64,000 bases of DNA from Thioalkalivibrio paradoxus ARh 1 (GCF_000227685.2 NZ_CP007029.1:718501-782500), one strand, 5' to 3'; shown: positions 47,257 to 57,256, numbered from the stretch's first letter. The notes: generated by a model from the sequence alone, not told the origin. A program made the numbers and translations.

Positions 47257-48020
47257 GCGCCGAGTTGCCTGGCGGACCCGAATCCGACGCGCGGCGTCGG
47301 CGCGGGGTCTTCCTGCTGCCCAACCTGTTCACCACCGGGGTGCTTTTCTCCGGGTTTTTCGCGATCGTCTCGGCGATCAACGGCGACTTCATGACCGCGG
47401 CGATCGCCGTCTACGTCGCGATGGTGCTGGACGGGCTCGACGGACGGGTGGCGCGGCTGACCAACACCCAGAGCGAATTCGGTGCCCAGTACGACTCGCT
47501 CTCGGATCTGGTCGCGTTCGGTCTCGCTCCGGCGCTGGTCGTCTACCTCTGGCAGTTGCACGAACTCGGGAATCTGGGCTGGGTCGCGGCGTTCTTTTAC
47601 GCCACGGCCGCCGCGCTCCGGCTGGCGCGGTTCAACAGCCGTCTCGCGGTCGCCGACAAGCGTTTCTTCCAGGGGCTGCCGAGCCCGGCGAGTGCGGCCT
47701 TCGTGGTCGGTACGGTCTGGGTGATCGAGGACATGGGGGCGTTCGCCGAGAATCCGGCGGTGCTGATGGCGCTGGCGCTGCTGGTGGCGGTGCTGGCCGG
47801 TGTGCTGATGGTCAGCAACCTGGCCTATTTCAGTTTCAAGGACATGGACTTCCGCCACCGGGTGCCGTTCTTCGTGATGCTCGCCGTGGTCGGCGTGCTG
47901 ATGCTGGCTGCGCTGGACCCGCCAAAGGTATTGCTCGCGGGCTTTACGCTGTACGCGTTGTCGGGGCCGCTGCTCACCTTGGAGCGCTGGCGGCGCCACC
48001 GTAGCCGCAAGTCGTCCTGA
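47253..48020 (+). CDS. pssA: CDP-diacylglycerol-serine O-phosphatidyltransferase
   Basis: A 255-residue multi-spanning CDP-alcohol phosphotransferase. DGLDGRVARLTNTQSEFG followed by AQYDSLSD is the DGx2ARx8Gx3Dx3D active-site motif. Around eight membrane segments follow. It condenses CDP-diacylglycerol with serine; psd then decarboxylates the product. The ATG overlaps the psd stop, so both enzymes of the pathway are co-translated. Grouping with ilvC and leuA is conserved in many proteobacteria. Confidence 0.95.
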   Translation: MSAELPGGPESDARRRRGVFLLPNLFTTGVLFSGFFAIVSAINGDFMTAAIAVYVAMVLDGLDGRVARLTNTQSEFGAQYDSLSDLVAFGLAPALVVYLWQLHELGNLGWVAAFFYATAAALRLARFNSRLAVADKRFFQGLPSPASAAFVVGTVWVIEDMGAFAENPAVLMALALLVAVLAGVLMVSNLAYFSFKDMDFRHRVPFFVMLAVVGVLMLAALDPPKVLLAGFTLYALSGPLLTLERWRRHRSRKSS

Positions 48021-48128
48021 GCCGTGCGTCAGCGCCTCGGCCCCGGCGGGCAGGACGTCGGCCGCGAACCCGACCGGGTCAGCGTCCGACACTCGGTCCG
48101 TGTGGCCACCCCCGATGCTGAAAGAGGC

Positions 48129-48241
48129 GTAGGGCGGAAGAGGCCGAAGGCCGTCATCCGCCATCCGGCGCCTGGGGTGCCGCGGGCGCCGGGGATGCGC
48201 GAACGCCGAGCGGCGGATGACGCTGCGCTATTCCGCCCTAC
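48129..48241. repeat. Family A palindromic repeat
   Basis: GTAGGGCGGAAGAGGCCGAAGG to GCGCTATTCCGCCCTAC, same orientation as at 45226. Its right flank (GGGACACGAGACAGGCCGTG) is the inverse of the left flank of the copies at 14519 and 42498. Confidence 0.85.
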
Positions 48242-48326
48242 GGGTCGCCAGGGACACGAGACAGGCCGTGACTTTCACGCTAGCTGGCATGGCTCCGGGC
48301 CACCCCGAACGATGAAAAAGGTTAGC

Positions 48327-48391
48327 CACGGATGCACACGGATGAACACGGATAGGGTTTCAACCAAGAAACATCCGTGTGCATCCGTGGC
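48327..48391. repeat. Perfect 19-bp inverted repeat between pssA and leuA
   Basis: CCACGGATGCACACGGATG (48327-48345) is the exact inverse of CATCCGTGTGCATCCGTGG (48373-48391), with a 27-base loop. The arms themselves are made of CACGGATG units. Similar CACGGATG interspersed repeats occur in many proteobacteria. No gene is present in 48242-48492. Confidence 0.85.
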
Positions 48392-48492
48392 AAAGAACGC
48401 CTTCGGCCCTTGTCCGTGCCTTCCGTGGTTGTATTTTCACGTTAAGCTACGCGGATACGAAAACGATCCCTCGAGTGGCGGAATAGCGAGAC

Positions 48493-50034
48493 ATGACCCA
48501 AGACCGACTGATCATCTTCGATACCACCCTGCGTGACGGCGAACAAAGCCCCGGCGCGTCGATGACGCGCGAGGAAAAGCTGCGCATCGCACACTTGCTC
48601 GAGAAGCTCCGGGTGGACGTGATCGAGGCCGGCTTCCCGGCCGCAAGCCCCGGCGACTTCGAAGCGGTGCGCGCGGTCGCGCGCGCGGTGAAGGACAGCC
48701 GCGTCTGCGGGCTGACGCGTGCCCGCGCCCCGGACATCGATCGCGCCGCCGAGGCGTTGAAGGACGCGACCGCTCCGCGCATCCACACCTTCATCGCGAC
48801 CAGCCCGATCCATATGCAGCACAAGCTGCGCATGACCCCGGACCAGGTCGTCGAGCACGCGATCGCCGCGGTGCGCCACGCGCGCAACCACACCGACGAC
48901 GTCGAATTCTCGGCCGAGGACGCCGGGCGTTCCGAGATCGATTTTCTGTGCCGGGTGATCGAGGCGGCGATCGACGCTGGCGCGCGCACGATCAACATCC
49001 CGGACACGGTGGGCTATGCGATTCCGCAACAGTTCGGGGCGACCATTGCGACCCTGCTGGAACGTGTTCCGAATTCGGACAAGGCGGTGTTCTCGGTGCA
49101 CTGTCACAACGACCTCGGGCTGGCGGTCGCCAACTCCCTGGCTGCGGTGCTGAACGGCGCGCGCCAGGTCGAGTGCACGATCAATGCCCTGGGCGAGCGC
49201 GCGGGCAACGCTTCGCTGGAGGAGATCGTGATGGCGGTGCGCACGCGGCAGGACATCTTCCCGGTCGAGACCCGCATCGACGCCACGCAGATCGTGCCCT
49301 GCTCGCGGCTGGTGTCCAACGTGACCGGCTTTCCGGTGCAGCCGAACAAGGCGATCGTCGGTGCGAACGCGTTCGCGCACGAATCCGGCATTCACCAGGA
49401 CGGTGTGCTGAAGCACCGCGATACCTACGAAATCATGCGTGCCGAGGACGTGGGCTGGAGCGCGAACCGGATCGTGTTGGGCAAGCACTCCGGGCGTAAT
49501 GCGTTGCGTACCCGGCTGCTCGAACTCGGGGTCGAATTCGATAGCGCTCAGCTGGACGACGTTTTCGCGCGATTCAAGGATCTGGCGGACAAGAAGCACG
49601 AGGTCTTCGACGAAGACTTGCAGGCGCTGGTGTCGGAGGCGGCCCCCGAGGAATCCGACCGCTACCGCTTGCGCTCGCTGTACGTCTGTTCCGAAACCGG
49701 CGTCACCCCGCGCGCCGAGATTCAACTCGAGATCGACGATCAGCTGCGGTCCGGGGCTGCGGAAGGCAGCGGCCCGGTCGACGCGTCGTTCCAGGCGGTG
49801 GAGTCGATCGTGAACAGCGGCACCGAGCTGCTGCTCTACTCGGTGAACAACATCACCTCGGGCACCGACGCGCAGGGTGAGGTCACCGTGCGTCTGTCCC
49901 GGGGCGGGCGCATCGTGAACGGGCTGGGGGCGGATACCGACATTGTGATCGCGTCGGTGAAGGCCTACCTGCACGCATTGAACCGGCTGACCGTGCCGGC
50001 CGAGCGGGCGCACCCCCAGCACGACGGCGTCTAG
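48493..50034 (+). CDS. leuA: 2-isopropylmalate synthase
   Basis: A 513-residue enzyme that commits 2-ketoisovalerate to leucine. The TIM barrel shows [36 protein letters not shown] with the metal ligands, and [18 protein letters not shown]; the C-terminal LeuA dimer domain provides leucine feedback control (from about residue 390). The start at 48493 has GGCGGAA upstream. Downstream of ilv genes, it completes the entry to leucine; leuB-D are not in the window. Confidence 0.97.
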   Translation: MTQDRLIIFDTTLRDGEQSPGASMTREEKLRIAHLLEKLRVDVIEAGFPAASPGDFEAVRAVARAVKDSRVCGLTRARAPDIDRAAEALKDATAPRIHTFIATSPIHMQHKLRMTPDQVVEHAIAAVRHARNHTDDVEFSAEDAGRSEIDFLCRVIEAAIDAGARTINIPDTVGYAIPQQFGATIATLLERVPNSDKAVFSVHCHNDLGLAVANSLAAVLNGARQVECTINALGERAGNASLEEIVMAVRTRQDIFPVETRIDATQIVPCSRLVSNVTGFPVQPNKAIVGANAFAHESGIHQDGVLKHRDTYEIMRAEDVGWSANRIVLGKHSGRNALRTRLLELGVEFDSAQLDDVFARFKDLADKKHEVFDEDLQALVSEAAPEESDRYRLRSLYVCSETGVTPRAEIQLEIDDQLRSGAAEGSGPVDASFQAVESIVNSGTELLLYSVNNITSGTDAQGEVTVRLSRGGRIVNGLGADTDIVIASVKAYLHALNRLTVPAERAHPQHDGV

Positions 50035-50045
50035 GAACCGACCGG

Positions 50046-50858
50046 ATGCCGCTGAGTCGGCGACAGCGCGAGGTTCTGCAGGAGCTGGGGATACCCGTCT
50101 GGGTGCCGCGCGAGCGCCCGGACCCGCCGGCAACGCTCGCCGGCACCGACGCTGTGGAGGGCCGTAGCAACGCAATGCCGGGGCCAGCGCCGGAGCAGCC
50201 GGAAATACCCGTGCCAGACATCGGGGACGAACCCGCGCCGCGTGCCGACGATACCCCGGCGCCACCGTCCCCTTCGGCCGAAACCCTGCCGCCCGTGGCA
50301 CAACTCGAGTGGGAGGCCCTGCGCGCGCGGGTCGCGGCCTGCGAGGCCTGTGCCGAACTGGCGGCGCGACGCACGCAGACCGTATTCGGCGTCGGCGACC
50401 CCGACGCCGACTGGCTGTTCATCGGCGAGGCGCCCGGGGCCGAGGAGGATCGTCGCGGGGAGCCGTTCGTGGGGCGCGCGGGGCTGCTGCTCGACAACAT
50501 GCTGGCGGCGCTGGGGCTGAGCCGGGGCGAGAATGTCTATATCGCCAACATCCTGAAGTGCCGCCCGCCGGGGAACCGCGATCCCAAGGCCGAGGAGGCC
50601 GCCGCCTGCCGGGGATACCTGGACCGGCAGATCGAACTGATCCGTCCACGGGTGATCGTCGCCGTCGGCCGGGTGCCGGCGCAGGCATTGCTGGCGACCG
50701 ACGCTCCACTGGGCCGGCTCCGGGGCCGCGAACTCGAGTACGGCGGTGTGCCGCTGGTGGTGACCTATCACCCTGCCTACCTGCTGCGTTCGCCGACCGA
50801 GAAGGCCAAGGCCTGGCAGGATCTGCTGCGTGCCCGCGCATGTCTGGCTGCGGACTGA
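50046..50858 (+). CDS. Family 4 uracil-DNA glycosylase
   Basis: A 270-residue protein. The catalytic domain begins near residue 95: [50 protein letters not shown] and the C-terminal [10 protein letters not shown] are family 4 motifs. Cys residues in CEAC, LKCRPP and AACRGY fit the iron-sulfur cluster. The first 90 residues are a Pro-rich extension like that of proteins annotated as phage SPO1 DNA polymerase-related. It removes uracil from DNA. It is eleven bases downstream of leuA. Confidence 0.92.
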   Translation: MPLSRRQREVLQELGIPVWVPRERPDPPATLAGTDAVEGRSNAMPGPAPEQPEIPVPDIGDEPAPRADDTPAPPSPSAETLPPVAQLEWEALRARVAACEACAELAARRTQTVFGVGDPDADWLFIGEAPGAEEDRRGEPFVGRAGLLLDNMLAALGLSRGENVYIANILKCRPPGNRDPKAEEAAACRGYLDRQIELIRPRVIVAVGRVPAQALLATDAPLGRLRGRELEYGGVPLVVTYHPAYLLRSPTEKAKAWQDLLRARACLAAD

Positions 50859-50922
50859 GCATTGTCGACTCCCGCCTGCGCGCGGGCTGTTGTGGCCCGG
50901 GGAGCGTGGAAACCGTCGGTCG

Positions 50923-51390
50923 ATGAACGCGCGCGTCGAACCCCAGCCCGTGGTGCGCCCGATGCGGCCCGAAGACATCGACCGGGTCATGGAGATCGAG
51001 CGTCGTGCTTACCCGTTTCCCTGGACCGAGGGCATCTTTCGCGATTGCCTGCGCGTCGGCTACGACTGCCGGGTGCTGGAACTCGATCGCGATCTGGTCG
51101 GCCATGCAGTGCTGACGCTGGCGGCCGGTGAGGCACACCTCTTGAACCTCTCGGTCGACGTGCGCCGGCAGCGGCAGGGGCTGGGCCGGTTCCTGTTGCG
51201 GCGCCTGATCGCCGACGTGCGGTGTCGGGGAGGCGAGACCGTGTTCCTCGAGGTGCGTCCGTCCAACGTGGCGGCCGTCAAGCTGTATCGTTCCGAAGGT
51301 TTCGCACACATTGGCACGCGTCCCCGCTATTATCCCGGGGAACAGAGCCGCGAGGATGCCTGGGTGTTCTCGCTGCGGACGGCCCCTTGA
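50923..51390 (+). CDS. rimI: Ribosomal protein S18 alanine N-acetyltransferase RimI
   Basis: A 155-residue GNAT enzyme. VRPMRPEDIDRVMEIERRAY, PFPWTEGIFRDCL, LLNLSVDVRRQRQGLGRFLL with the acetyl-CoA binding R/QxxGxG/A loop, and EVRPSNVAAVKLYRSEGF are characteristic. It acetylates the N-terminus of S18, whose gene is at 26749. The internal ATG at 50923 gives the standard length; the frame is open to 50830. The neighbourhood UDG-rimI is common in proteobacteria. Confidence 0.93.
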   Translation: MNARVEPQPVVRPMRPEDIDRVMEIERRAYPFPWTEGIFRDCLRVGYDCRVLELDRDLVGHAVLTLAAGEAHLLNLSVDVRRQRQGLGRFLLRRLIADVRCRGGETVFLEVRPSNVAAVKLYRSEGFAHIGTRPRYYPGEQSREDAWVFSLRTAP

Positions 51391-51567
51391 GCAACCCCCG
51401 GACGGGGCGGGGTCCGGCTCCGGGTGGAGCCGGGCGCGGGATGTCTCGGTAGCAGCGCGTCTGCAACGGATGAGGCCTTTGCGGTGGCTCCGGTTTGCGG
51501 CTAGTCTCTGGCGATCAGTCAATGGGTTGGTCAACACATCCAGAACGACATTCAGGAAGGTGCAGGC

Positions 51568-52242
51568 ATGAGCAACAGGATTCCCGGGGTACTGGCACTG
51601 GCCCTTTTCCTCGCCGGTGGTTTCGCTTCGCCGGTGCTGGCGCAGGCACCCAGTGCGGAGGAACGCCAGCAGGAGTTGCTGCGCATCTGGTACGAGATCC
51701 GCGAAGGAGCCGCGTCGAAAGGCGAGGTGGAGGCCAAGTACGATGTCGGTGTGGCCAACTACCTGGGACGAGGTACGGCCGAGGATCCGCGGCAGGCGGT
51801 GCGCTGGTTCCAGCGTGCGGCCGACCGCGACCACGCCGACGCGCACCATTATCTCGGCTACATGTACGCGGTGGGCCTGGGGGTCGAGGCCGACCCGCAG
51901 AAGAGCCTGGAGCATTACCGTCTTGCAGCGGACCTCGGGAATGCCAGTGCGCAGTATTCCGTGGGTCAGGCCTACGAGTTCGGGCAGGGCGTCCGTGCCG
52001 ACCTGCGTGCTGCGGCTCGCTGGTATCGGGCCGCAGCCGAACAGGGGGAGGCGCGGGCGCAGACTCGCCTGGGCGATCTGTACCTGGTTGGACGCGGCGT
52101 GGACCGGGATGCCGAAGAGGCGTATCTCTGGTATGGCCTTGCACGCAACGAGGAACGCATGGCTGAGGCCCGCCAGCGCTTGACCCGCAGCCAGATTGCC
52201 GCCACCGACGAGCGCGTACGTGCACTCAGCGCAGCCCGCTGA
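51568..52242 (+). CDS. Exported Sel1-repeat protein
   Basis: A 224-residue protein with a Sec signal peptide (VLALALFLAGGFASPVLAQ) and at least four Sel1-like repeats, e.g. DPRQAVRWFQRAADRDHADA, HYLGYMYAVGLGVEADP, QYSVGQAYEFGQGVRADL and TRLGDLYLVGRGVDRD. Sel1 repeats build alpha-solenoid scaffolds for protein-protein contacts in the periplasm. Partner unknown. The following 350 bp (52243-52592) contain no gene that I can support. Confidence 0.85.
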   Translation: MSNRIPGVLALALFLAGGFASPVLAQAPSAEERQQELLRIWYEIREGAASKGEVEAKYDVGVANYLGRGTAEDPRQAVRWFQRAADRDHADAHHYLGYMYAVGLGVEADPQKSLEHYRLAADLGNASAQYSVGQAYEFGQGVRADLRAAARWYRAAAEQGEARAQTRLGDLYLVGRGVDRDAEEAYLWYGLARNEERMAEARQRLTRSQIAATDERVRALSAAR

Positions 52243-52592
52243 CCGGCCAGTGTGGGGCGGCGATGGCCGTCTCCCCCGTCCCCCCGGCAGAACACTTGCC
52301 TGAAGCTGGGGGCGGATTGGGACGCAGGCGTATCCTCACCTGTCCCGATGTATGAGCGGCTGCGTCATGAGTCGTGACGCGGTCGTACTATAGAACGCGG
52401 CTTTCGCCAATAATTGTTTGGCACACTCGACCCATCCGCTAGATCCGGCAAGTGGGCCATGCGGGACGGTCGGCGTCCATGGGGTACAGCCCGGCGCGTC
52501 GAAGCGAGTGATCGTCAACCTGTTGCAAACGTTTTCTTTGCACGCCAGCGTAGGTGCCGGAGCGATCGGGTGAAGAATTCCCCGCAGGCCCG

Positions 52593-54356
52593 CTAGTATT
52601 GCGTGTACCGGATTCCGGTGGATTCCTCGCGCATCTCCCGGTACCAGTTCCCATCAATTCGCAGCCAGCGCTCCGTCGTTTCCATTTCGCGTTCCGGTTG
52701 CGAGAGCCGGTGCCCTCGAAACTCCCGCTCGGGAACCGAGGCTGTGAACCGGATATGTACGTCGGCCAATGGGCCGTTCTGGTCGATAGCGGTGATTTCG
52801 ACATGGTGGTAGTGGATCAACCCCATGCGCTGCCTGTAGAGGGGTTGCGGCCAGCGGGCGCGGAAGAACGGGTCGAGATGCTCGTGTGTCGTTTCGAAAT
52901 CGTGCTGGCGCATTGCCTCCCAGTAAGTCTTTACACGCTTGCGCAGCGAACTCTCGGCGGTATCTTCGGGATCTTCGGCGGGAGTCAACGCGGGCAGGTC
53001 TGCATGGCGCACTTCGTGCTGAACGAGCACTTTGCCGGTGAGAGTGTCATCGAAGCGCTCGCTGATCCAGGAATATCCGGAAGCGCTTGGGAACAGGACC
53101 CCACTTTGCGGAGCCAGCCGCTCATTGCGATCGGAGGAGGGCGTGTTCAGCTGCAACGAGACCCAGGTTCGACCGGCATCGGTACTGTGGGCGCCCATGA
53201 TGGAGGGGCGGATGGTCGCCCAGTCCTCCCAGACCACTAGGATTTCGTCGTTCCCTGGGCCGAATGTTACGCCGGGGTTGCGCGCATGGAATGCGCGCCT
53301 GTCCCCGGGGCGTAGCCGCTGCGGCTCATCCCAGGTTTCGCCATTGTTCGCCGACAGCACCAGGTACACGTCCTCGCGTGCTCCCGGATCCTGAAAGCGA
53401 TAGCTGCCGCTAAGCGCCAGGGCAATGTGCGTGCCGTCGTGTGTAGCGATATCCAGGTGGGATACGTCGAGCCCGCGGAGCGATTCAACGGAAAATGCTT
53501 GCCAGGAATCTCCACGATCATCGGACCATGCGCCTTCCAGAAGGAACTCCGTTCCCCGCGAGCCATATTGTGCTACCCAGACGACGAACCATCGGTCTCC
53601 GCTGGAGAACGTCCGGAAAATCGGGGTCATCCGTTGAGGCGACGCGACGACTTGGTGAGGGGTGAATTCCTCCATGTCGCCCTCCAGTCGGCGCATCATG
53701 ATTTCGATGCGATCGTCATTGCGGAGCCAGGTGAATACGCCGACATCGTTACCCGATCCGAGGATCCAGCGGGGAAAAAAACCCGGGAACACCCCATGCG
53801 TGGTTACGCGTCCAGAATGGTCGTCCCGCGTTTGGAGAAAAACCCGGTAGCGGTCTTCCGGCCCTGGTCTCCCTGTTTGGTCCGCATACCAGAGCACCAG
53901 TGTTTTGTCGCCCTTCCGTGCGAACTGCAGACGGGTCAGCGGCGGAAAGGGGGGCTCTATGCGTTGAACGTCGTCCGGTGTTCGGCTATTCAGCAGGCGC
54001 AGCTGCCGGGGCGTGGATGTGTCTCGCCAGAGCAACCCCATGTCTTCCCCAAGGGGCGCGAGGTGTAATCCCGATGGTCGCTCACCCTCCTCGGGCGAAG
54101 CGACCGCCATGAGTGTGCCGCCGGGCTGTCGCAGCGACAGTTCGCCGTTGGGGCCATAAAATGCAAGCCACAGTCGCTGCCGGGAATCCTGGCGTGCAGA
54201 CCAGACTGCGCCTGCATCCAGTACCGGGGTCAGTTCCTCGCTTTCGATTCCCCCCTGCGCGGGCTTCGCGGGAGAGGTCGCTGCAAGTCCGGAAGGCAGG
54301 TATGCGAAGGAAAGCCCCCAGAGAACCAGCAGGGAAACATGAAGGAATGGCATCAT
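52593..54356 (-). CDS. Exported Asp-box beta-propeller protein with C-terminal NTF2-like domain
   Basis: About 587 residues. A signal peptide (FLHVSLLVLWGLSFAYLPSG) leads into a propeller with sialidase-type Asp boxes: SDDRGDSW, SANNGETW and STDAGRTW. From about residue 455 a separate alpha/beta module (VKTYWEAMRQHDFETTHEHL, RWLRIDGNWYREM) looks NTF2-like. No sialidase catalytic Arg triad or Tyr-Glu pair is apparent, so a binding or scaffold role is more likely than glycosidase activity. I use the ATG at 54356, because the earlier ATG at 54392 lies inside the terminator of the preceding gene. Confidence 0.75.
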   Translation of the reverse strand: MMPFLHVSLLVLWGLSFAYLPSGLAATSPAKPAQGGIESEELTPVLDAGAVWSARQDSRQRLWLAFYGPNGELSLRQPGGTLMAVASPEEGERPSGLHLAPLGEDMGLLWRDTSTPRQLRLLNSRTPDDVQRIEPPFPPLTRLQFARKGDKTLVLWYADQTGRPGPEDRYRVFLQTRDDHSGRVTTHGVFPGFFPRWILGSGNDVGVFTWLRNDDRIEIMMRRLEGDMEEFTPHQVVASPQRMTPIFRTFSSGDRWFVVWVAQYGSRGTEFLLEGAWSDDRGDSWQAFSVESLRGLDVSHLDIATHDGTHIALALSGSYRFQDPGAREDVYLVLSANNGETWDEPQRLRPGDRRAFHARNPGVTFGPGNDEILVVWEDWATIRPSIMGAHSTDAGRTWVSLQLNTPSSDRNERLAPQSGVLFPSASGYSWISERFDDTLTGKVLVQHEVRHADLPALTPAEDPEDTAESSLRKRVKTYWEAMRQHDFETTHEHLDPFFRARWPQPLYRQRMGLIHYHHVEITAIDQNGPLADVHIRFTASVPEREFRGHRLSQPEREMETTERWLRIDGNWYREMREESTGIRYTQY

Positions 54357-54367
54357 CAGGCCGCCTG

Positions 54368-54408
54368 AAAAATCCCCAGTGCCACCCACCAAAAAGGGGC
54401 ACCGGGGA
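54368..54408 (-). terminator. Rho-independent terminator between two exported-protein genes
   Basis: TCCCCAGTGCC (54373-54383) pairs with GGCACCGGGGA (54398-54408) with one mismatch; read on the minus strand the stem is followed by TTTTTC. It closes the transcript of 54455-55519 and shows that the longer start of the downstream gene is wrong. Confidence 0.8.
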
Positions 54409-54454
54409 ATTAGAGTGAAGCAAGGGAATTGGAGTGAAGTAGGCGTGTGAGCGG

Positions 54455-55519
54455 CTACTCAGGGTACATGCCGCGTATGCCCCGCATCTGGTAGGCATTG
54501 TTGAAAACACCACCAATCGGCTCGCCGTTGAATGTCGCCCCCTTGTTGTATTCAAGCTTGATCACGTTCGCGGTCACGGTGGGTACGGTTCCGGGCAAGT
54601 CACTGTCCGGCGGAATGGTTGCCAGGTAGGCCCAGCCACCATGCTGAAGGGCAGTGGCAGCGGAACTCGACAGCATTGATTCAATGTCGACTGCTCCTAT
54701 ACAGGTGACGTCCTGAGGTACAAAGCCGGGGATCGGATTCGCGTCGCGGTCATACCCCGCGACATCCGGATCCTCTACCCACGGAAAAACCCTCATTCGA
54801 CTTTGCGCGTTGACATTCGCCATTTCTGTTGTGACGGGTGTCACGAAAAACCGCGTTACAAATTCGGTCGTTGGCATGAAGGTGAAACGGCCTGTCGGTA
54901 CCCCTAAGGTAAATGGGAGGCGGTTTCCGAGTGCGAAAGGCGCCAAATCCACCGTGCCCCCGGCACCTTTATCCTCGAGCGCCTGGTAGCCCCAGGCGGC
55001 CCCACTGCCGAACTCGAAGACAAAAGCCTCTCCATACAGATACGGAGCGGGAAACGTTGCGCCGGTGTCGTCGTTGTTGTTGTGGATCACGCCGTAGGCA
55101 CGCACCGGCTCCAGCCCGGAAAGTGAAGCCCAATCCTGTGCGCCACTGTCCCAGTTGTTATTGTTGGAGGGGTCGTTGAACAGCACTCCGCGGGTAGCCG
55201 AACCGAAGTGGCCGCTGACATCGAAGCTCTGAACGTCATTGGTTGCAGAACTGAGAATGGTCGTGGGGGTGCGGGAACACAAGGCGTCGTTCATGACCGC
55301 TGTAGCACCGGTCTTGTACATATAGGTGTAATGCAGCGCGGCGTCTCCGCCCCCGGGGTGGCCAGGTGGTGTGGTGTTGGCCACGGTCAGAATGGTCGTG
55401 ACTGTCGCGCTGCCGACGATGTACGGAAAGATCAGTTGGGACGCTTGCGCGGAGGATATCCCGCCTAGGATTCCAACTGACAACGCTGCGCTTGCAAAGA
55501 CTCGGACTGTGGGCGCCAT
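54455..55519 (-). CDS. Exported protein of unknown function
   Basis: A 354-residue protein with signal peptide VFASAALSVGILGGISSAQA and a mature part rich in Asn, Gly, Thr and aromatic residues (IFPYIVGSATVTTILTVANT, NDPSNNNNWDSGAQDW). Two or three Cys (LCSRTP, DVTCIG) may form a disulfide. The composition suggests a secreted or surface beta-protein. GGAGGG lies six bases before the ATG at 55519; the frame is open to 55615. No family is recognised. The gene ends at a terminator before the Asp-box protein gene. Confidence 0.75.
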   Translation of the reverse strand: MAPTVRVFASAALSVGILGGISSAQASQLIFPYIVGSATVTTILTVANTTPPGHPGGGDAALHYTYMYKTGATAVMNDALCSRTPTTILSSATNDVQSFDVSGHFGSATRGVLFNDPSNNNNWDSGAQDWASLSGLEPVRAYGVIHNNNDDTGATFPAPYLYGEAFVFEFGSGAAWGYQALEDKGAGGTVDLAPFALGNRLPFTLGVPTGRFTFMPTTEFVTRFFVTPVTTEMANVNAQSRMRVFPWVEDPDVAGYDRDANPIPGFVPQDVTCIGAVDIESMLSSSAATALQHGGWAYLATIPPDSDLPGTVPTVTANVIKLEYNKGATFNGEPIGGVFNNAYQMRGIRGMYPE

Positions 55520-55993
55520 GTCGACCCTCCACGGATCATTTGCCTTGCACCTTGGCGCCAGAAGATCGGCCGCGATGCGGGCAGTTGTGAGTGCCAAACG
55601 CTCGTTTTTATTCAATAGCTCATTAAACGTGAATAGGCAAGGGGTTTTTGTCGGGAGCGAATGGGTCCGGTCTCGCCTCGTGGCATCCGGGGTAGTGGAC
55701 CGCGGCTTGGGGTCCTTGCTCGGTATTCGCTCGGTCCGGACCGCATCGGGCGGTCCGGTGCTTCGGGGTGCGCGCGTTCGTTGCTGCTGGTCCCTGCCAC
55801 GGCCCGAATGGGGTCACGACCACTCCCGGCCCCCACGACCACCGCGTCCATGGTATGCCCGCGTCCAGAGAAGCTCGTGCGGCAAAGCGCCGTTGGTTCC
55901 GACGTTCATCTCTGTACAACAAGTAGTCCCTTTCTGGAAGCGTCGGTTCTCCCTCCTATACTCGTACCATGCTGACGATGGGAGCTGCGTGCC
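55520..55993. other. Gene-poor gap between divergent exported-protein genes
   Basis: 474 bp between divergently transcribed genes. I see no convincing coding frame; the AT-rich patch near 55600-55640 is the most likely promoter region for the minus-strand gene. Confidence 0.5.
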
Positions 55994-56293
55994 ATGAAGA
56001 ATCGACGGACCGTGTCCCGAATCGGATTTCCCCTCGTTGTGGCCGGGGCGATTGCTCTAGCAGGCGTCACCATGGGCCAGGCGCAGACAGGGCCACCGTC
56101 GGGCAATGTGAACGCCACGAACGAGGATGGCCACCAGGTTGCGTCCCCGCCGAGCCGACTCGATTCCAGTGGGCGCTGGTGGAACAGCCGTACCAGTATC
56201 GTGAACGTCGGCACGAGCACTGCGCTGGAGCCGGGCGACACACCGCCCCCGCGCAGGACTCCTGCTGGCGCTGAGCGAGGCGAAGGGCAATAG
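55994..56293 (+). CDS. Small exported protein, hypothetical
   Basis: A 99-residue frame with a plausible signal peptide (IGFPLVVAGAIALAGVTMGQAQ) and a short hydrophilic mature part (NATNEDGHQV, RWWNSRTSIVN). GGGAG lies upstream of the ATG. No homology recognised; the last 30 residues are Pro/Arg-rich and could be read-through after a decayed stop. Confidence 0.45.
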   Translation: MKNRRTVSRIGFPLVVAGAIALAGVTMGQAQTGPPSGNVNATNEDGHQVASPPSRLDSSGRWWNSRTSIVNVGTSTALEPGDTPPPRRTPAGAERGEGQ

Positions 56294-56381
56294 CTCCCCT
56301 GCCTCGTGCTTGCCGCCGCCGGAAGCGGGGCGCACGAGTCGGTGAGCGGGGAAACGCGCAGGGAGGCGCGACCCTCTTTGC

Positions 56382-56600
56382 GTGCGCTCGGCAGAAGGCA
56401 CGGACCTCCGGATCCACGGCCGGCTCGTCGGGCACGATCAGCACGCCGGTCCGGCCGTCGTCGCCGAGGATCAGCGCGAGCTCATGGCCACGCGAGCGGG
56501 GATGATGGGCGAGCCACGCATACGGGGGCTCGAACACGCCGGACTCGCACGAGCCAGCCGCCCGGTTGACGATCGAGTGCGGAAACTCCGTCGCCGGGCT
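56382..56600 (-). pseudogene. Possible decayed gene fragment
   Basis: In the 567-bp gap 56294-56860 the minus-strand frame that begins after a stop at about 56601 reads with protein-like composition: VFEPPYAWLAHHPRSRGHEL, ALILGDDGRTGVLIVPDEPA, then VRAFCRAHA, after which it degenerates into Arg/Pro-rich read-through. There is no good start codon with a Shine-Dalgarno. It may be part of a broken gene; no family is assigned. Confidence 0.3.
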
Positions 56601-56860
56601 TCAGAGAGCGTGCCGCCGCATCGGATCGGCGGTCAAGGCGCGGTCACGACGCACAGTGCACGCATGGCGCAAATCATGGCTCATGCTGCTACCTCCCACC
56701 GGTTCCTCGATGGTGACCAGCGTATAGGCCGCGGCGGACCCCAGCGATAGGATGTCGCAGAATGTGCGCTTACGGGCGGTCGGCCTGTGTCGCGATCGTT
56801 CAAGACGTCGGGCGAGCATCGGGATAGATTGGTTCGCGATCCAAGCCACGGGAGAAGCCA

Positions 56861-57256
56861 GTGAAGTTTCGCTACACGATCCTTTATGTCGGTGATGTCG
56901 CCGCCACGCTCGATTTTTATGGCCGCGCGTTCGGGTTGGAAACGGCATTCCTTCATCCGTCGGGCGACTACGGCGAGCTCTCGACGGGCGAGACGAAGCT
57001 GGCGTTTTCGTCCCGCCGACTGATGCAGCAGCTCGGGAAGGCTCCCGGCAGGCCCGACGTCAAGACGCCGGTGTTTGAGCTGGCCTTGGAGACCGATGAC
57101 GTGCATGCGGCCCTGGACCGTGCATTGGCGGCAGGTGCGGCCCTGGAGCAGGAGGTGCGGGAAGAGCCGTGGGGGCAAACCACTGCCTACGTCAGCGACG
57201 TCAACGGCTATCTGGTGGAAATCTGTTCGCCGGTCCAGTTGCCAAGTGCCGGTTGA
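56861..57256 (+). CDS. VOC (glyoxalase/bleomycin resistance) family protein
   Basis: A 131-residue protein made of two beta-alpha-beta-beta-beta modules. YTILYVGDVAATLDFYGRAF and VFELALETDDVHAALDRALA start the two halves; EQEVREEPWGQTTAYVSDVN and GYLVEICSP form the C-terminal metal-site region (E near the end as a likely ligand). Starts with GTG behind GGGAGAAG. It could act in dioxygenase-like, isomerase or antibiotic-binding chemistry. Its 3' end overlaps that of the convergent AraC regulator by 49 bp. Confidence 0.88.
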   Translation: MKFRYTILYVGDVAATLDFYGRAFGLETAFLHPSGDYGELSTGETKLAFSSRRLMQQLGKAPGRPDVKTPVFELALETDDVHAALDRALAAGAALEQEVREEPWGQTTAYVSDVNGYLVEICSPVQLPSAG

